This document shows, in pieces, positions 23,226 through 38,542 of a stretch of DNA of 64,000 nucleotides. Position 1 is the first letter of the stretch; the number at the start of each line of letters is the position of its first letter. Below the pieces are notes generated by a model that had not been told where the DNA came from, did not search any database, and saw only the letters and a program-made list of their open reading frames with translations. A program made the translations under genes and the position numbers. The stretch is from Campylorhamphus procurvoides (Eukaryota > Chordata > Aves > Passeriformes > Dendrocolaptidae), in assembly GCA_013396655.1 (NCBI GenBank), contig WBMV01003156.1, forward strand, positions 2,809,361-2,873,360, given 5' to 3'.

Positions 23226-26200
23226 TTAATTGTACATAGAGCATATGGGACCATTCAAACCACAACATTGGAAGTCAGTGTACACTGAAAACAGGGAGAA
23301 AAGTAACAAGGACTGCTAACTGAAAGTCCCAAATCAGAAAGGAGTGTAGGTGTTTCCCTCCAGGAAGGGAAGACACTTTAGTAGGTCCGGGGACCCTCTA
23401 TGATCCCCTCATTTGTGACTCAGGCACAAGCTCATGTGACTTCATTAAAATTAAACCCTAAATTAAAGGCAGAAAAAGAAAATTAAAAAATTTACACAAA
23501 ATAAAACAATTAATTCAGAAGAGCTGGCCTTTTTAATACACCCTGAGATATACAGAAACCAATTACCCAGCTATCACAGACAAGTCAGTGCTTTGATTTC
23601 AGGTCAGGATACATTGACTGGAACTCTCAAGGGCAAGAGCACAGATATTTTCAACTCCTGAGCTCTGCCAAAGACTACCTGTTTCACAGCAAAAACCGCT
23701 CTGCTGTCTTACTCTTCTGTATTTTCGGGTACTTCAGCCTAGGAGGGAGGCCAGAGAGCACAAACAAAAGACACTCTCTTCCCCCAGGCTTAACTTAGCT
23801 CTGTAGTATCCTTGGATATACCTGTGAGCATCATAGTAGACCACATGGACATTACAGCAGAAGAAACCTACTATTTTGACACATCCCCTAAAAACCTCAG
23901 AGTGCCTTTAAACTAAATAAAGGAAGTTCTGCTGATCTTATGAAAATGGCCTTAGCTTTTGAGCACTGGAAGCAATTCCCCTCAAACCACTAAATGCTTT
24001 TGCTTAAAACACAGGTCTTGCTCAAGCCTTTTCAGAAGAGATGAAAATATTCACAAAATACAGTCATACTAGCAATTAAACTCTTGGAGGATTAAGAAGC
24101 CTATACTTAAAAAAAAATCTGCCACAAACTTCAATAGCTCCTTCTAGACCATGGTCTAATTAAGTATTTTTAAAAGCAAATTCCATTTCACTAGAGATAA
24201 TGTAGCAAGTAAGTTTTATTCTTTTTCTTGTTTGTTTTGACAGCTTACTCTAATATATTTCTTTACCTTAATATGTTTTATCACAGCTCTATAATTAAGG
24301 AATAAAGGAAACACAGCAAGACTACTTCCTCTTTATTCATGTCACCACTAATCAAAATATCTATAGACACATTTCATTATTTTCATAAATTTTAGGGTAA
24401 CAGATAAATTTTGGGAATTCCCAGGACTTTGAACCTGTAATTCATCTGGCCTGTTAAAGACATGCTAGCTGTCTCCCATGGGAGGTAGTTTTCTTACTGA
24501 ACAAAGGTTTCTAAATCAGGTTTCTAAAACTATCCCTGTTAGATATAAGGGAAGAAATGTGTGTGCAAAGCTCTTTCAGCACTTTCAGCCTTTGAAAGGT
24601 TTAAGTCTGGTTTGGCTTAAGACCAGCACGAAAACAGATGTCTTAATGTTTAATTGATGAGGATATACAGGTGAATAAAAGCAGACAATTGGAGCAATTT
24701 AAACATCCATCTGAACTTTTGTTACTTTAACAGGCTGAACATTAATGCATCTCTGTCTGAAGAGGTGAGAGTATGACTAGTATATGACTCACAAACATGT
24801 TAAATCCATTATATATAATTTTCCTTACCAACAAGAAAACATCCCCCAAGAGAGCTGGATACTAATTCATCAGTAAGATCCCAGGTTTCTGATTATAAAA
24901 ACTATTCTTGAGCCCTTTGTATTTAAACTGGTACTTCAGCTACCCCCTTACCTGCCGTCCAGACAGGACTCCAGGCAATGAGAGCTGGGCAACACAAAAA
25001 GCATTTGCCAATACCTGACCAACTATTCTGCCATTCAGTTTCCCTCTCCCTTCTGCAAAATAGGATACGCTTGCTGACAGAAGGATTAGCAAGCACTTGT
25101 ACAAGTTCTCACATGGAAACAATGCCTACATATTCAAGTAGATGGGGAACCTGGAGGAATTAAAGAGATGTTGGGTTGGTATTTAATTTTAGCTATGTCA
25201 TTGCTATTAGAAACAAAAGAATCCCAACAAGAAATGCATTACAAAACTGAAGGTAGAATGTATGCTGAGAAAACTCTTCCTATTTTATATTTCTTCTCTC
25301 CATGGAACTACTGATTTTAATTAATTGGCTAAGAAACACTAAATAAAATGAAGAATGAAAAAAATAATAATGTACCTAAATGCAAGGATGCTTGTAAGTG
25401 GTTAGATATTCTGGCACATTCCTGCCTTGATTTGTGGATGACTTCCCATGTCATTCCCTTCACCTGTCCCTCTATCCATAGTCTAGTAGCATCCTAAATT
25501 CCTCACTCTGAGTGAAGATAAGTGAAAACTCACCAATGCCAACAATTCTTGCAGAAAGGATTTAAACGTAAATTGAAAAGGAAATTACTACCAAATGCAT
25601 TTTAATTGGAAAATGAGAAAATAACTTTATATTATTTTCTAATAGAATCACTGTTAGAGATTCTACTTTCATCAACCATCTCGCCAGCCCCCAGAAACAG
25701 TTGTCCCATTTCACCACAGAGAGCATCATCATCATCACTGTCTACCTCAGCTTACACAAAGGAGTTGGCTGCATAGTTCAAATAGGAAGAAGAGCATGCT
25801 GAATGAAGATAAAACCCTTCACTGCTGAGTATTATTACTGAACACCTACCACTGTACCCCCAATTAGCATGTATCCATCATCTACAGTCGGAAGCAGAAG
25901 AACCATTTGATTTTCCATATATTATGCTTCCTTTGTTTCTGGGCACAGAAGGAAAGTAATACTCAAAAATAATGAACTGACATGACAAGAAAAAACAGGA
26001 TGCCACCATTCTTCTAATGCAATTCTCCCCTCTTGAACAAAAAAGGTCATGATTATGAAAGATGATGTCAAGCTGTGTATTTCTCACTGCTATAAAAACA
26101 GTATGAAATTCCTTCATTTTACAGGCAACAGCTACACTCGAAAGCAGCTGCAAGACTGCCAGACAAATAATGTGTTACTATATTAGGCAAGTAAAATTAA

Positions 26201-29200
26201 AGGGAATTTGTCCTTCAATGTCAGTAAAGTCAGCTTATAAACTTTTATTCTCTGAAGTAACTGAAGTATCTTTTGCTTTTATAATCTTTTCCACCTAAAT
26301 GAGATACAGTGTGTTAACATCCTTGGATAATGTAATTATTATCAGTTGCTGTCAAAGATACTGTGATTAAAATAATGAAAATTAATATGCAAGATCTTGA
26401 ATGAGATAAAACTTTACTATTTTCAAAAGCATTTTCAGGAGGGTGTACCTGAAATTTATTTTGCTTTTGGCAAACAGATAGAGCTGCTTCAATTAAGAAG
26501 ATGCAAGTATGGTTTTAAGTGGTAATTTCTTTAAGTATTCCTGCCACCCCACCTCCCCAAGATAGACTGTTCAAAGAGAGAGTACTGAAAGGGATAGATT
26601 TCAAATATTATAAAATAAAGCTTAAAGTGCACAAGATAAAAGTCTAAGGTTGAGATGCAGCACCATATTTCTTGAGTGAACTATTCAGTATTGGACAATA
26701 TAATAACACAAGAATGATTTTAAAAGCACCATAAATAAGTGTATGAGATACAATAATAGCTTATATCTGTTGCCCCTTTTTTGAAACACAAAGCAAGCAT
26801 TATGTCCCACTCTTAAACCTGAGCTCTATTTAAAGGAGTGATGCTAACATGCTTCATTTGCACTTTATCAATGTATTTGACGATTATATTTTCAAAGGGA
26901 TGCAGAAGATGACTGTGTCAGGAATTGTAGACTTGACAGGGCATATGACAAACACTTTCAACTGTTTATAAATACAATTTACACATTTTTATTTAATCCA
27001 AATTTATTTTCAAGAAAAACTAGCAATTCAAACTCTAAAGCAAATAATCTGACTATAGACACCAGAACAGAGTTTTTTTACTTGTTAATTTTTACTGCAG
27101 AGCCTTACTTGGATTAAATGCTCATGTTGATATTTTTTCCAATGTAAACTTGGCTTTACTTCCCAAAAAGAAATCCTCCTCTCATGTCACAGTAGGCTCA
27201 AGGTTAAGGCACAGCTTCCTAAAGACATGTACTTCTGCCAAACAGTCTCTTTTACCCAATGACTGAAGCCTGGTATGCAGAAGCATCAGTTATCCTTATG
27301 AGACAACCACAGACAGACAGGATGGATCAAGAAACAACATATTTCTTAATTTACAATCTGTTACCATAATATGGATGCATTATGAACAAGCAATAGCTTT
27401 ACAAGATGGTATATTACTTATTCATTAGACCATTAGATCTTCATAAAAGCAATGCTCTGAAAGCTGCTTTTCTGTTTGCCCTGTCATGCTCAATAGAAAG
27501 AAATAAATGTTGGCTTACGGGAAATCCAGAGTTAATTTTTTTCTTTTAGAAGATACTTCATTTTTTGTATGACTACTGTTTTTACCATAACATTTCAGAG
27601 AAGGCCAAATTTAATTTTTTTCCTTTTAGTTTCCTTCATTTTCACTTGGACAAAGTGTCCTGTGCTAACAATATGTTTAAAACGGCTCTCAGAAGTGGAA
27701 AGTAAGCCCTACACATGCCACAGGAACAAAAAGATTTGGCACCATCCTTTAGTAAGTTATTGTCTCACTTCATAGAGGAATTTGAGCAAAGAAATCTACA
27801 GTTACTTTAAGCTTTCATTTGCTTCCCATGGAACAGCATTTAGATAGTTTTGCTTAATGAATTGCCTTAAATTGGATAAAACCAGCCAAAGTGGATTATG
27901 TTATTTATTGTTCTTTATGTGCAGAATATACTTACTGACCTGAACATTCACATTATTTATCTTCAAGACATTTGCTATTGATTTATCACATTTTGGAACA
28001 GCATTTTCTAGCTCCTTGTGCTAAATTATGTCAATGAAGTGTTTTCCTGCTGGAGATTCCATTCTATTTTCACAAATACACAAAAACTGGCTATGCTAGA
28101 GCAATTCCTGACTAGCAAAAGCCCGTGGTCCCTCCAGAACTTGATTTGCATGTTTTCCAAATACACACTCAAAACGTAGAAACGACTATGTTACCATATG
28201 TTTAACAGGAGGCTAAGCAACATTTATCCACTTTCAAGTTAAAAAGCAACAGTAACCAGGTTTACACTAACATAATTTTTTTTTATTCTATGTCCAGAGA
28301 AGCCAATACCATTTTTAAATATTGTAACATTTTAGCACAGTGAAGAACTGAGCAGTCCCTTTCAGAGGTATAGGTTTTGTAAGTCTATCACAGGCAATCA
28401 AAATGTTACAGGTACAAGGCTATTGGTTTGTTTTACAGGCAAAATAATTTCAGAGAACTGTAAAACTGTTTTATATAAGAACATCTAGCAAAGTTATTAA
28501 TTGAATCATTTAAACATTAGATTGAATTTGGTGAAATTGCTGACAAATTGAATGATTAAAAGGTATTATTTTGCAATCTATGTCTGATAACTCTGAAGTA
28601 GTTTCCTTAATTTCAGAAAAAAAAAACCAAAAAACAAAGAAAGCCCCCTTGCATATCAGAGAGAAGCTAAAGGCCAAACAGGTTGAGATGAAAAAAAATC
28701 AGGAGTTCAGTTATGCCACTGTAAAAATTATAGCATGTTTTTATATTCTTGCAATAGTGCATCAGTAAGTGTACTATAAGCAGCAAAAAGAGGGTCAGGT
28801 ACTGTAGTGCATAATTATACAGTAAGTGTTTCCAAGTTTCACACACCACATTTGAAAAACACTAGGTAAAGTCCATTACCAAGGACTTAAGTGCATTAAA
28901 ACATTTTCTGTAAAACTCAGTACATATTAGACTTCGGAAGAAGAATATGCTTCGAGAATATCACAGAAGAAATCAAGATTCCATTAACACAAGGTGAACA
29001 GGCTGGACAAGTTGTTTTTTTTTACATCATACTAGTTTTCTCCAGACTCACCTTACTAATTGCATTAGCCTCTGAGCATGTCTAACATCCTGAGGAAATG
29101 AGGCTCCACACACAGAAAAAAACCTGAAGTTGCCTTCCCTTTAAAAGGCTGTTATCCTGCAGCCTCTGTTACATAACCTTCATTAGGGAACCTCAGCTCC

Positions 29201-31390
29201 CCCCTTCACTGTGCACACTTTTGATATTAAGCACATGAGTCCTGGGATTAAATTCTCTTCTTCAGTTAGATACGCCACAAGCAATCCCCATATACTGTAG
29301 GTAACAAAACATGGCATCACACAGGCACAGGCTGCTTCTGCTTCACAAGGTGTAAACCCTCTGGTTCCACCTTCCCTCAGACATTTCCATGGGTGAGTCT
29401 TCATGTGTACTGACTATATTTAGAAAGAAGTTATTCAAGAATGAAGATTTCAAAAGACATAGATACAGAATGAGAAAGCAGGCAATATCACCAGACACAG
29501 TCAAGGAAATTAATCAACAGGCAACTTAAAAGTTTTTTTTCAGCATCTTATGATAGTCAAGTGATGGTGCTTCACTGTTCACATTCAGAGAGACTGTAGT
29601 AAGTCAGCTGTAGAATTTGCCTATTTCTTAAAGTGTTTTCTTCTACTCAGTTTCATCTCATGCTTCTAATTTCACTTTAATGAAGCCCAAGCTATCCATT
29701 TAAAAAGTGAAAATATCCTTACAAACCAAGCAATACAAATGGGCATTTTGTTACAGGAAAGGCAACAAACCACACACACAAATATGAAAAATAACGTTCT
29801 TAAAACCATCTAAGCTAATGGACACTGAAGAGCACATCAACAGAACAACCCTGTCACCCAAAGTTGCTGCGCAGCAAACCCAAGGCAGACAAGCTCTCAG
29901 TTCATTAAATCTGTGCTGTAAAAACAGGTCTCATTAACATTAAGCCTGTAACTCCCACCCTTCTGGAAGTGTCAGAGACAGATTGCATACAGAGCAATCT
30001 CACTGCATGTTGCTTTATCAAACCAGTTACACTTCTCGTACCTTTTATTACTGGTACCTCTGAAAATATATTCTTTTTTCTACCTCAGACCATAGAAGTA
30101 AAAACTGGTCTCCAGACAAACAAAACAAGCTACTTTAATGGAAAAATCAATTTACCCTGATATGAAACTGAGTATACAAGGTGCCATTGGAGACTTTTGC
30201 TTGAAGAATTCAGGGATAGTTTTCTAATCCTGTCAGAAGCTACATCTCATTTTCAAATCTATATACACTATAATACTGACAATATCTTCTAGTTTCTGTT
30301 CTCCTCCATTCATTTATTCTCCCAGTCTGAGCTGGTCTGAAATTTTAAGTCTATACAATAAGTCTTATTTTAATATCCAGAATTTTATAGCAAGAAATGC
30401 AATGTTTGTCAAAAAGGGGTGGGTTAGGTACAAAGAGAAGGGCTTAAGAAGTAAGAATGTCTTTCCTCCTTTCCCAACAGCCAAACAAAACTAGCTAGAT
30501 TAAAAAATAAAATGAAAAAAAAATCTGGTCTACCAGAAATAGTGGCATACTTGTAGTATATAATCAAACAGATTTGTAATATGATTGCTATTTTTGGATA
30601 CGAAGTGAGTTTTAATTAGACTGCCCTAAATTTAGGACCTCAAATTACAGAGAGTTTTATGGTCCTCTTCCCAATAGATTTCTAGCACTTACTTGTCTTT
30701 TTCAAATACACTGTCTGTGCCCTGTAGTGTACATGGAAATGTAGCTGACCTCTTTTTAAATTGTGATAAAATTGCATCATCAAGACTGAGAGAGACCTCA
30801 CCTCTTCTAAGGCAGTTTATTCACTAAATACAGCTTTTGAGCCTTAATTCCTCCATTTCAAATTAAGTACAAATTAGCAGGGTGTCTTTGCAAACACTTC
30901 AGTAATGACAGTGCAGATGAGATGTGTTGGCTTTCAGCGCCAACATTAAACTGAGCAGAATCCCTGGACAACAGAGTATCCCTGGATACACAGGTCCACC
31001 ATCTTCCTCCCTACCTAACTAAACTCTTAAGAAGTTACATCTTGCTCAATTAGTACAAAGCCTCATAAAAAGGCAGATTACCATGGTAGAGGAAAACTGG
31101 CTACTTGAAGTCAGAAACTAAGCTAGAGGCACACTAGATTGCAAGAAGCATTTATTGCTTATAGTCACATTTAATTACTTAAATGCAGAACAAACTAATT
31201 TTGAGGGCAGATAAATAAGTTTATTTACAAATATATTTTTGTCATCAGATTCAATGAAGAAAACTGCAGTAATAAGAGAATCAAAGAAAGGAATGATAAT
31301 GCAGAAACTACTGGTGGCTTCAAGATGGCAACAGCTGCATCAAGTGTAAGAAGAATCAGGCAGGAGCACACTATCAATTTAAAAACTGTA
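23226..31390. other. Unannotated A+T-rich DNA
   Basis: No gene or repeat family is recognised over about 8 kb. It holds the palindrome at 24412-24423, a splice-bounded minus-strand candidate exon at 24952-25052, and a short CAT repeat at 25724-25738. Long non-repetitive A+T-rich stretches lie at about 26280-26400 and 27780-28100. Short open frames show no domain. Confidence 0.5.
24412..24423. promoter_or_regulatory. Perfect 12-bp palindrome matching the kappaB consensus
   Basis: TGGGAATTCCCA is a perfect palindrome that contains GGGAATTCCC, which fits the NF-kappaB consensus GGGRNNYYCC. It stands alone in unannotated DNA. Binding is only a possibility. Confidence 0.3.
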
Positions 31391-31421
31391 GGGGAGAAAA
31401 AAAAAAGAAAAGAAAAGAAGA
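31391..31421 (+). repeat. A/G-rich (GAAAA) tract
   Basis: A purine-only run of A with spaced G (AGAAAAGAAAAG). Simple low-complexity repeat. Confidence 0.8.
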
Positions 31422-34400
31422 ATCTGATACTGTAGAAATCCCAACTCAGATAGGCTGATAACATTTTTAAGGAATTAAATCTTAAGAGATACAAGGGCAT
31501 TCCTCAATGGAGAGAACTATCACAGCAAATTCAATTTAAAAGATTCAAAACATAGAATGCCACAAGTAAAATATCTGGCAGTTAACTGCATGAGACACAA
31601 ATCCAGGTTTGATTTAGTATTACTTTTCTGCCACAAAATATGATAGGAATTTTCTCCAGCCCTTGATTGAGCATTTGTGCTGTTCTATTTTTGTCAACCT
31701 TTATGATTCAGCTCAAAGATATTCTCCTAAAAAGAGTTACTATGTTGAAAGCAACAGCTCCACCCTGGAAATGTATTGGATACTTCATTTGCTACAAACG
31801 CAGTATTATAACTACTCTATAAAGCCCGAATAAATCCTTGAGCACAGACTAGGTTAAAGATAAAAACACCTCTGTATATCAGCTGTATTCACCACCCAGA
31901 AACTCTCCAGCCTATGCAACAATCATACTACCAGTGAAAACTTTAGATACTCTCATGCATTCACTTCTCATTATGGCCATCTCTTACCACTTTGATCACC
32001 AAAGCCTGAACATAAATAATATGTAACTTTCTAGCTTGTCACAGTTGAAGTTTCTTCCCCACCTATTTCCAAAATACTTACAACACACTCGTGAGAAACA
32101 ATTTTTGGGAAATTGTGATATTTGCATTGACCATTTCAAACCCAACTCAGATGTACAGTGGCATCATCATCACCCTGTCTTGTAAAAATTTCCATCATGA
32201 GAAAGGTCACAGTCTTGCCAGCTAAAAAGCCACCTTACAAATTTTATTCTCTCCTCTGAGAAAATAAAAGGGTTATTCCCACTTCTCAGCAATTTTTTGG
32301 TTTCATTTTACCTCAAAAATAATAAATAAAATCTACCTGTTATCCAGAAGTTATGGGATTTGAGAAGACAAATATTTGAGGACTGTACCTAGTAACAAAT
32401 CTCCTATTCTAACGATGTATCCCATGAATCTTGGGTAGCAGGGGTAAAGATGGGAAGTGCATGCTAACTGATTCTTACCTTTTTTTTTTTTCCATTTATA
32501 CTTATTTTTCTCCCTTGAGATTAGTAGCTAAAGGAAATCCTCTAACAGCAGAAGAAATTAAATCCATTTGAAATTTCAGCTAGTATTTGTATATTTTCTT
32601 AAGTAGTGACTTCAAAAAAATTTTGTTCTCATAAATTCAGGTAGCCTTCCTCAACATATTAAAGAAAAGGAAGCTGAATTCAGCCCTCTACTAAAATTTT
32701 AATGACCTGATCATCTTCATTTTCCCACAATTATTGCACATGTACCCAAAAATGAACAGTGATGTACAGAAAACAGTTTAAATTCTGAAGTACCAACTAG
32801 GACTAAGCCTGGACAAAATGACTGAGCTCAAGAGAGGCAATTTTTACAGGTAGTTGTCACTACAGCTAAATTGCAAAATCAACATGTTCAAATAGAAAGA
32901 AACATTAAAAAAAATTTAAAAAAAACCTTATAAGAAGTCATGTAACAAGGCAGCATCACTGCTTTTAGATGGTATCCTGCTATGAGATATTTTAGCATTT
33001 CTTGAAGGTACCAGATATCTTCAACTTCCATTAATGTTGGTTGAAACTAAACACAGTATCATGACATTGTGTTAGGTGAGGGAAGAATAAGAATTCCTGT
33101 CCCAGTAGATCATAAAGGTGATGATTAACAACTCCGTTTTCCTAAATGGTTCTTGTAAAGACCACATTTCCAATTTTGTGGGGTTGAGTTTGTTGTTGTT
33201 GTTTTTTTTATATATATATAACATTATATGATGAGTCTCATCTGCTTTTCTAAACTCATAATATACTATTATGGGTATTTAATAATCCTATATTTACAAA
33301 TATTAACACCTGTCAAGACCCAAAGATCACATGGGTCACAGCTATTTTTCAGTATTCAATACTGAAAGAAATAAATAGACCTCAATAAAGTTCTAAAGAC
33401 AGAAAATTGCAGTTACTTCATGCTTTCAAAGAAATCATAACCTAACCCAAATTGTGTAATACTAGCATATTTCTTCCTTGGGTTCAGAGATGCTGTACAA
33501 CAGACTTTGAAGGAAGATAAAGATTTAATTAATAAAAATTTAGTTTAGAAATTATTCTGAAAAAGGTAATTAAACATTTTTGCTCCCACATCTTTTAACT
33601 AGGGTTTGGTTTATTGCTGTGGTAAATCAATGGAGACTGCAAAATATAATTAGAAAAGCAAATAGATTCAAATTCATATTATGATGGAAAAAATAACACA
33701 TTGTACTTGGTAACATGACTGCGATTTTTTCTACAATATCTTCCACCATGCAAGAACACTAAGTTCCAGCACAACATTTGAAAGGACAGATTTTTTTTTG
33801 TATTTTGATTATGAAAATAACTTATTAATTATTTAAAACCCACTGGAAACACCCATATTTATCTAACTCGTTCCTTCTAGCCTCGCCACATTTTATGCAG
33901 CACTGCTAGAATTATTCCTGAGGACTTAGGGCAGTGTTGGAGCTGAAGCAAACACAGTTCTGCTGGGAGAGACAGTGACTGAGACTGATAAAGCCAAAAG
34001 AAAGCAGACTCTGCTGGGACTGAGCTTGAATCTTCAAGATTGTGTGGGAAAGATCACTGACTTTTTCATCTCATCTTTCACCAACTTAATGAGACTGTCT
34101 AGGGTTTTCTGCTGGTTTTTTGTCTGTTTTTAAATTGACCAAGACTATAAATTAAACATAAGTAAACTACACAGGGTAGAGAAGACTTGCATTAGGCATA
34201 CAAGCAAACCTATTTGAAGGATATGCAAACACTCAAGCATAAAAATATGTCTTGTTCTAGAACAAACACATAATTTGACTGCAAAGTAGTTTTGGGGTTT
34301 TTTTTATACACAATAATTAAAGACAAAACAATTTTTAGGAGCTTAATGTAACACTCCTGGTGTCATCAATGACAAAAAAAAAAGACTTCTTTAGTCAAAT

Positions 34401-37400
34401 TATTTTTAGTTTCACAAGAACATCAAACAATTCTGGTCTGCAATCCCACTGCACTACGAGTTTCACAAAAATACTTAGCAAGGATCATTGTTTACAGTTG
34501 AATGGGACAAGGTGTAAGACAAAAGAGGTCTAATATATGTTCAACCACCGACTTTTTGACTTTAACAGTTGACTTTTTGAGTGGTTCTTTACAGATTGAC
34601 AAATGCATGAGGACACAGACACATAACTCATGGGTTACTTTTGCAGTAAAAATATGACAAGTATTAACATGACAGTCAGAGAAGGACAGAAGCAAGGACT
34701 GAGAAAAAAAAGTGGACATGCAAGTAGCCAGCAAGCCAACAACCTACACAAAAGGTAAAGACAACACTCCAGGAAAAAAATGAACACACTTGAGTACAAA
34801 ACAAAACAACCAGCATCAAAAGGCTACAGAATAATAATGCATCTCCTCTTACTCTGAGTAGGTCTTTGTAGCGATGCATTTCTCTTTCTCACAGCCTCAG
34901 GTGGATCTAAGCACTTAAATCCTGCAAATACATAGGTCCTATAGCCCAGAAAGAGGCAGCCTCCAATATACCACTTAGGTACAGAGGACATGCAAGGGAT
35001 CCCTAAAGCACCACATACATTTCCAGAGATGCTACAGGGCATGCAGGCTTTGGTGTCTCATTTGTCAGCCACTGAACAGCTTTTGTTATGGAAGGGAGGC
35101 ATAAGGGACACAGTGACAGAATGGTTTTGCATTTTGTTTTCTTCCTTCCCTCACCACCACTTTCTCTCCATCCCCAGACCCCTCAAGGTTAGAGAGAACA
35201 CACCTGTTTTGTTAAGAGCATGAAATTATAGAAAGCTTGTGATTTCACAGTATTGGTTGATTAAATATTTTTCCCCTGAAGAAACCCATTCAAGAACTAC
35301 ATAAGATCTGCATTTTGGGCATCAAAACCCTAAGAGTAAGACTGCTGATGCTGAGAGCCAGCCCACCATATAGGTTGTTTTCATGTACACATTAAGCAAA
35401 GCACAAAATTTTAGAGATAAAAAATACCAGAGGTTTGTCAAAATTACCATTTTAAAGTGAAGAGTACTTGCTTTTTTTCTTCTCTTCCTCACCCTTCATG
35501 TTTTGAAAGGAATTACAAGTTTAAACAGAGTCTTCTAATTCTCCTGTACTACTTTTAATGGAACATACCATAACAATCAGGAAGATCAGATGACTAAAAG
35601 CCACTGACTTTAAGCTCCCCAGGCAATGCCCAGATGAAGGCAAAATTTCCTATCCAAGGAATCATTGTCTTGATTTTCCGGTAACATTAAGGAACTACAG
35701 AAAAGCATGGGGAGAGCTGGGCAGAAAGAACAGCAAGGGGAGTCCATAAGAACTGACATAGGGAAACGTGGTTAAAAAAAAATAAAATAAATAAATACAA
35801 GGATTAAAGGACAGATGCTCTGGCAGTGACAGGCAACGACCATCCTGCATGAGCACTGCAGATGGGAATGGAACAGCCCACAGTGATACCAGGGAGTGCT
35901 CTTCTGAGGAGATAAAACACAGAGCAGTTCACAAGCTACTACCTGTTCCCACTGTACTTTCACACTGCCCTCCCTTATTTCCCACCAGTCCTCCCCAACA
36001 CAACTTCACTACCTTCCAAGTCCAGAACCAAAAGCAGTACAGCCATTTTTTGACTCTTTCATTATACAGTCCTGCCCACACATTGTTCTTAGTCACATTA
36101 TATGAAAGAACTCTCGCTTGCACCTCACTGGAGAGGTGTCCAAATACACAAATACAAATGCAATTTTAACTGGAGACTTGGAAAAAAAGGGAACTGAAGT
36201 TGATAGCAGGGATTTCACAGAAGAGGACAAAGTGAGAGAAGAGAGGCAGAAACACAACTAGAAATAAGGAAAAGAGTAAACTTGCCTTGACTACCACCCA
36301 GCTTGATGACTGCAGGAATAGCTGAAGCATCTCCAAAAGGCACTTCCTTAGAAAATAAATTCGGTCCCAATCCCAGAAATCCCATTGCTAAGATGAAGAG
36401 ACGGGGTAACTTTTAAACAACACCTCTGATATAGCTGTGTTTGTATCCATAAATAAACTGAGACTAAACTAGAGGTAAAGAAAGATGCTGTATTTCAGCA
36501 CAACACACTGTGGGCAGAGAATAAAGCCAAAAGAAACACGTGCAGGTATAAAGCAAAGCAGGAAAAGCAACAGAAATTGAAATTGTTCAAAGATAAATTC
36601 AACTATGCTTCTGGCAAGTATTCCAGCAATAAAGGTAGTAACATTGAGAAAAGGCCAATGTAGATAAACAGGAAAGTACAGCAAATAATCAAGACAGGCA
36701 TAGCATAAAGATACTGGGTATACAAGAAGAAACACACAGAAAAGAGATGGAAAAATGACCGTTGAGAAAGTAGATCACAAAAGTACGCTTGCCCAACACG
36801 TTCTGAAGATAAATATTTTTCAAAGTACTTTCACCAAAGCAAGTTGAAAAGAAATGATACGTGAAAGTAAGCTTGAAAGATTGGAAAAATTAGCTTTGGC
36901 AGAAGACATAAAAAGAGTTATTCCCCCTCTCAAAAGGATGAAGATACAAGCAGATACTGCAATCACACTCCTTGTATCTATCCAGTTGAGTTTTATTTGT
37001 ATGTGTAGATTGAGGACTATGAAATATTCCAATGCTGCTCATTTTTAGTGGCTTCCTTTCCATTTTTTCTGTTGTGATTGCACAAACACACACACCTCTT
37101 ATTGAGTGTCAAGCTCCAAACATGAAGATATTGAACTGCATTTTTGACATTTACCAGAAGTATTTCTGGACTGTTTCTGGAAAGGACAATATAATTACTT
37201 CTGGACTTAATTTAATCCTGACTAGATAATGATAATGTCATAGTAATGACCTTCAGTCATAGCTGTCAACTCTCCAGAGATATCTCTACTTTGTTATTAG
37301 TCATCGACTCACCCTCCCCCCTACTTTCACCTTGGGTGAAACCAGTTTTTATGATGTGATCTATTGGCTTAGAGCAACAGAGAATACAGTTATCAGATTT

Positions 37401-38542
37401 GCTACTTATTGTATTAATTCATTCCTTATTTGGGATGAAGTCTTTCTAACTTTCTAAACACGCAGTCAAATACAATCAAGAAAGCCAAACCAAATTACAT
37501 TGTCCTTAAATGTAGTTTATGACTATTTTTTGTAAACCTCTACCAGATTAGAAAGGCAAGGAATGTACTGGTTCTCCTCTAATACGTTGTTGTTTGGTTT
37601 ATTAAATCTGTAAGTCATAAATATCTGTCCTCATATATAAACACTATTTTCTTCAGGGCAAGTTGATGTTTGCCATGGTAATTCTTAAAAGCATCAGATA
37701 CTGACAACTATTTTGAAGGCTCACACATGGCCTACTCTTAGGGTAAAGGAAGAACACTTATTTGATGGCAAAAGACTTATGAAATCTAAACATCTCAGAC
37801 TAATTGCTGAGGAGCATATGAGGTAAATCCTGAGTTCCTGTGGACATAAAGTATTTATTTGAAGATTCCTGCTCCTTGTCCATCTTCGTAGATTTTCTGA
37901 AAAGTCTGATTCAGCTACCTGAGAATATTGAGCTTATTTCTCTCCAAGTTAAGAGGTACTTATAACAAGGTCCTTCCAGGATTTGGATTTGCAGTCAAAG
38001 GCAGTCTTCAGTGTGCCATACAAAGGTTTCTGTTTCTTAACAGGGTTTCTTTAGATTGAAAGACCACTAATTCGTGCTTTTGAACTAACATTTGAAATTA
38101 GATTTCAAGTACTTCTGAAACATTCACTTTTTCTCCTCAGGCAGCTTTGAATTCCACTTGTCAGAGCATCCACTGAAGGAAGGTTGCAGACACAAGCAAC
38201 ATGCATTTAAAATTAATGTTTGTGAGATTTCCCATCTCTGCAAGATTTGGCTAGATGCTTTGCCTACATGCCCAGTGCTCCATCCTGCCTGTCTGTTAAC
38301 AGGCAGTCTCAGATGTGTGGCTTTCACTGCTGTCTAAGATAATTAGACAAGTGAACATCCAGTCCTGTCCCAAATAGTTGACATATTTCACTTCAGTTGT
38401 TACCAATTCAGCACTTCTTAAAAAGTCTAGTGCTGTACACCTGTGTCAGATGTTCATAACATGGAAGTTGCAAGAATTTTTGGACAGTTGTCTATAGATA
38501 ATAAATACCCTGGGTCTACTTTTCCTTTTTAGTCTGGCATAA
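31422..38542. other. Unannotated A+T-rich DNA
   Basis: No gene or repeat family is recognised over about 7 kb. It contains the TTG/TA simple repeat at 33190-33221 and A-rich runs near 32905 and 35775. A plus frame at 36854-37048 has a Lys- and Glu-rich start but no convincing splice sites or homology. Confidence 0.5.
33190..33221 (+). repeat. Compound (TTG)n, poly(T), (TA)n simple repeat
   Basis: Four TTG-like units are followed by a T-run and about six TA units. Likely polymorphic in length. Confidence 0.85.

Noticed and set aside
36854..37048. Plus frame with a Lys/Glu/Leu-rich helical-looking start
   Set aside because: A-rich DNA readily gives such sequence. No convincing acceptor or donor, and no known homologue that I can name.
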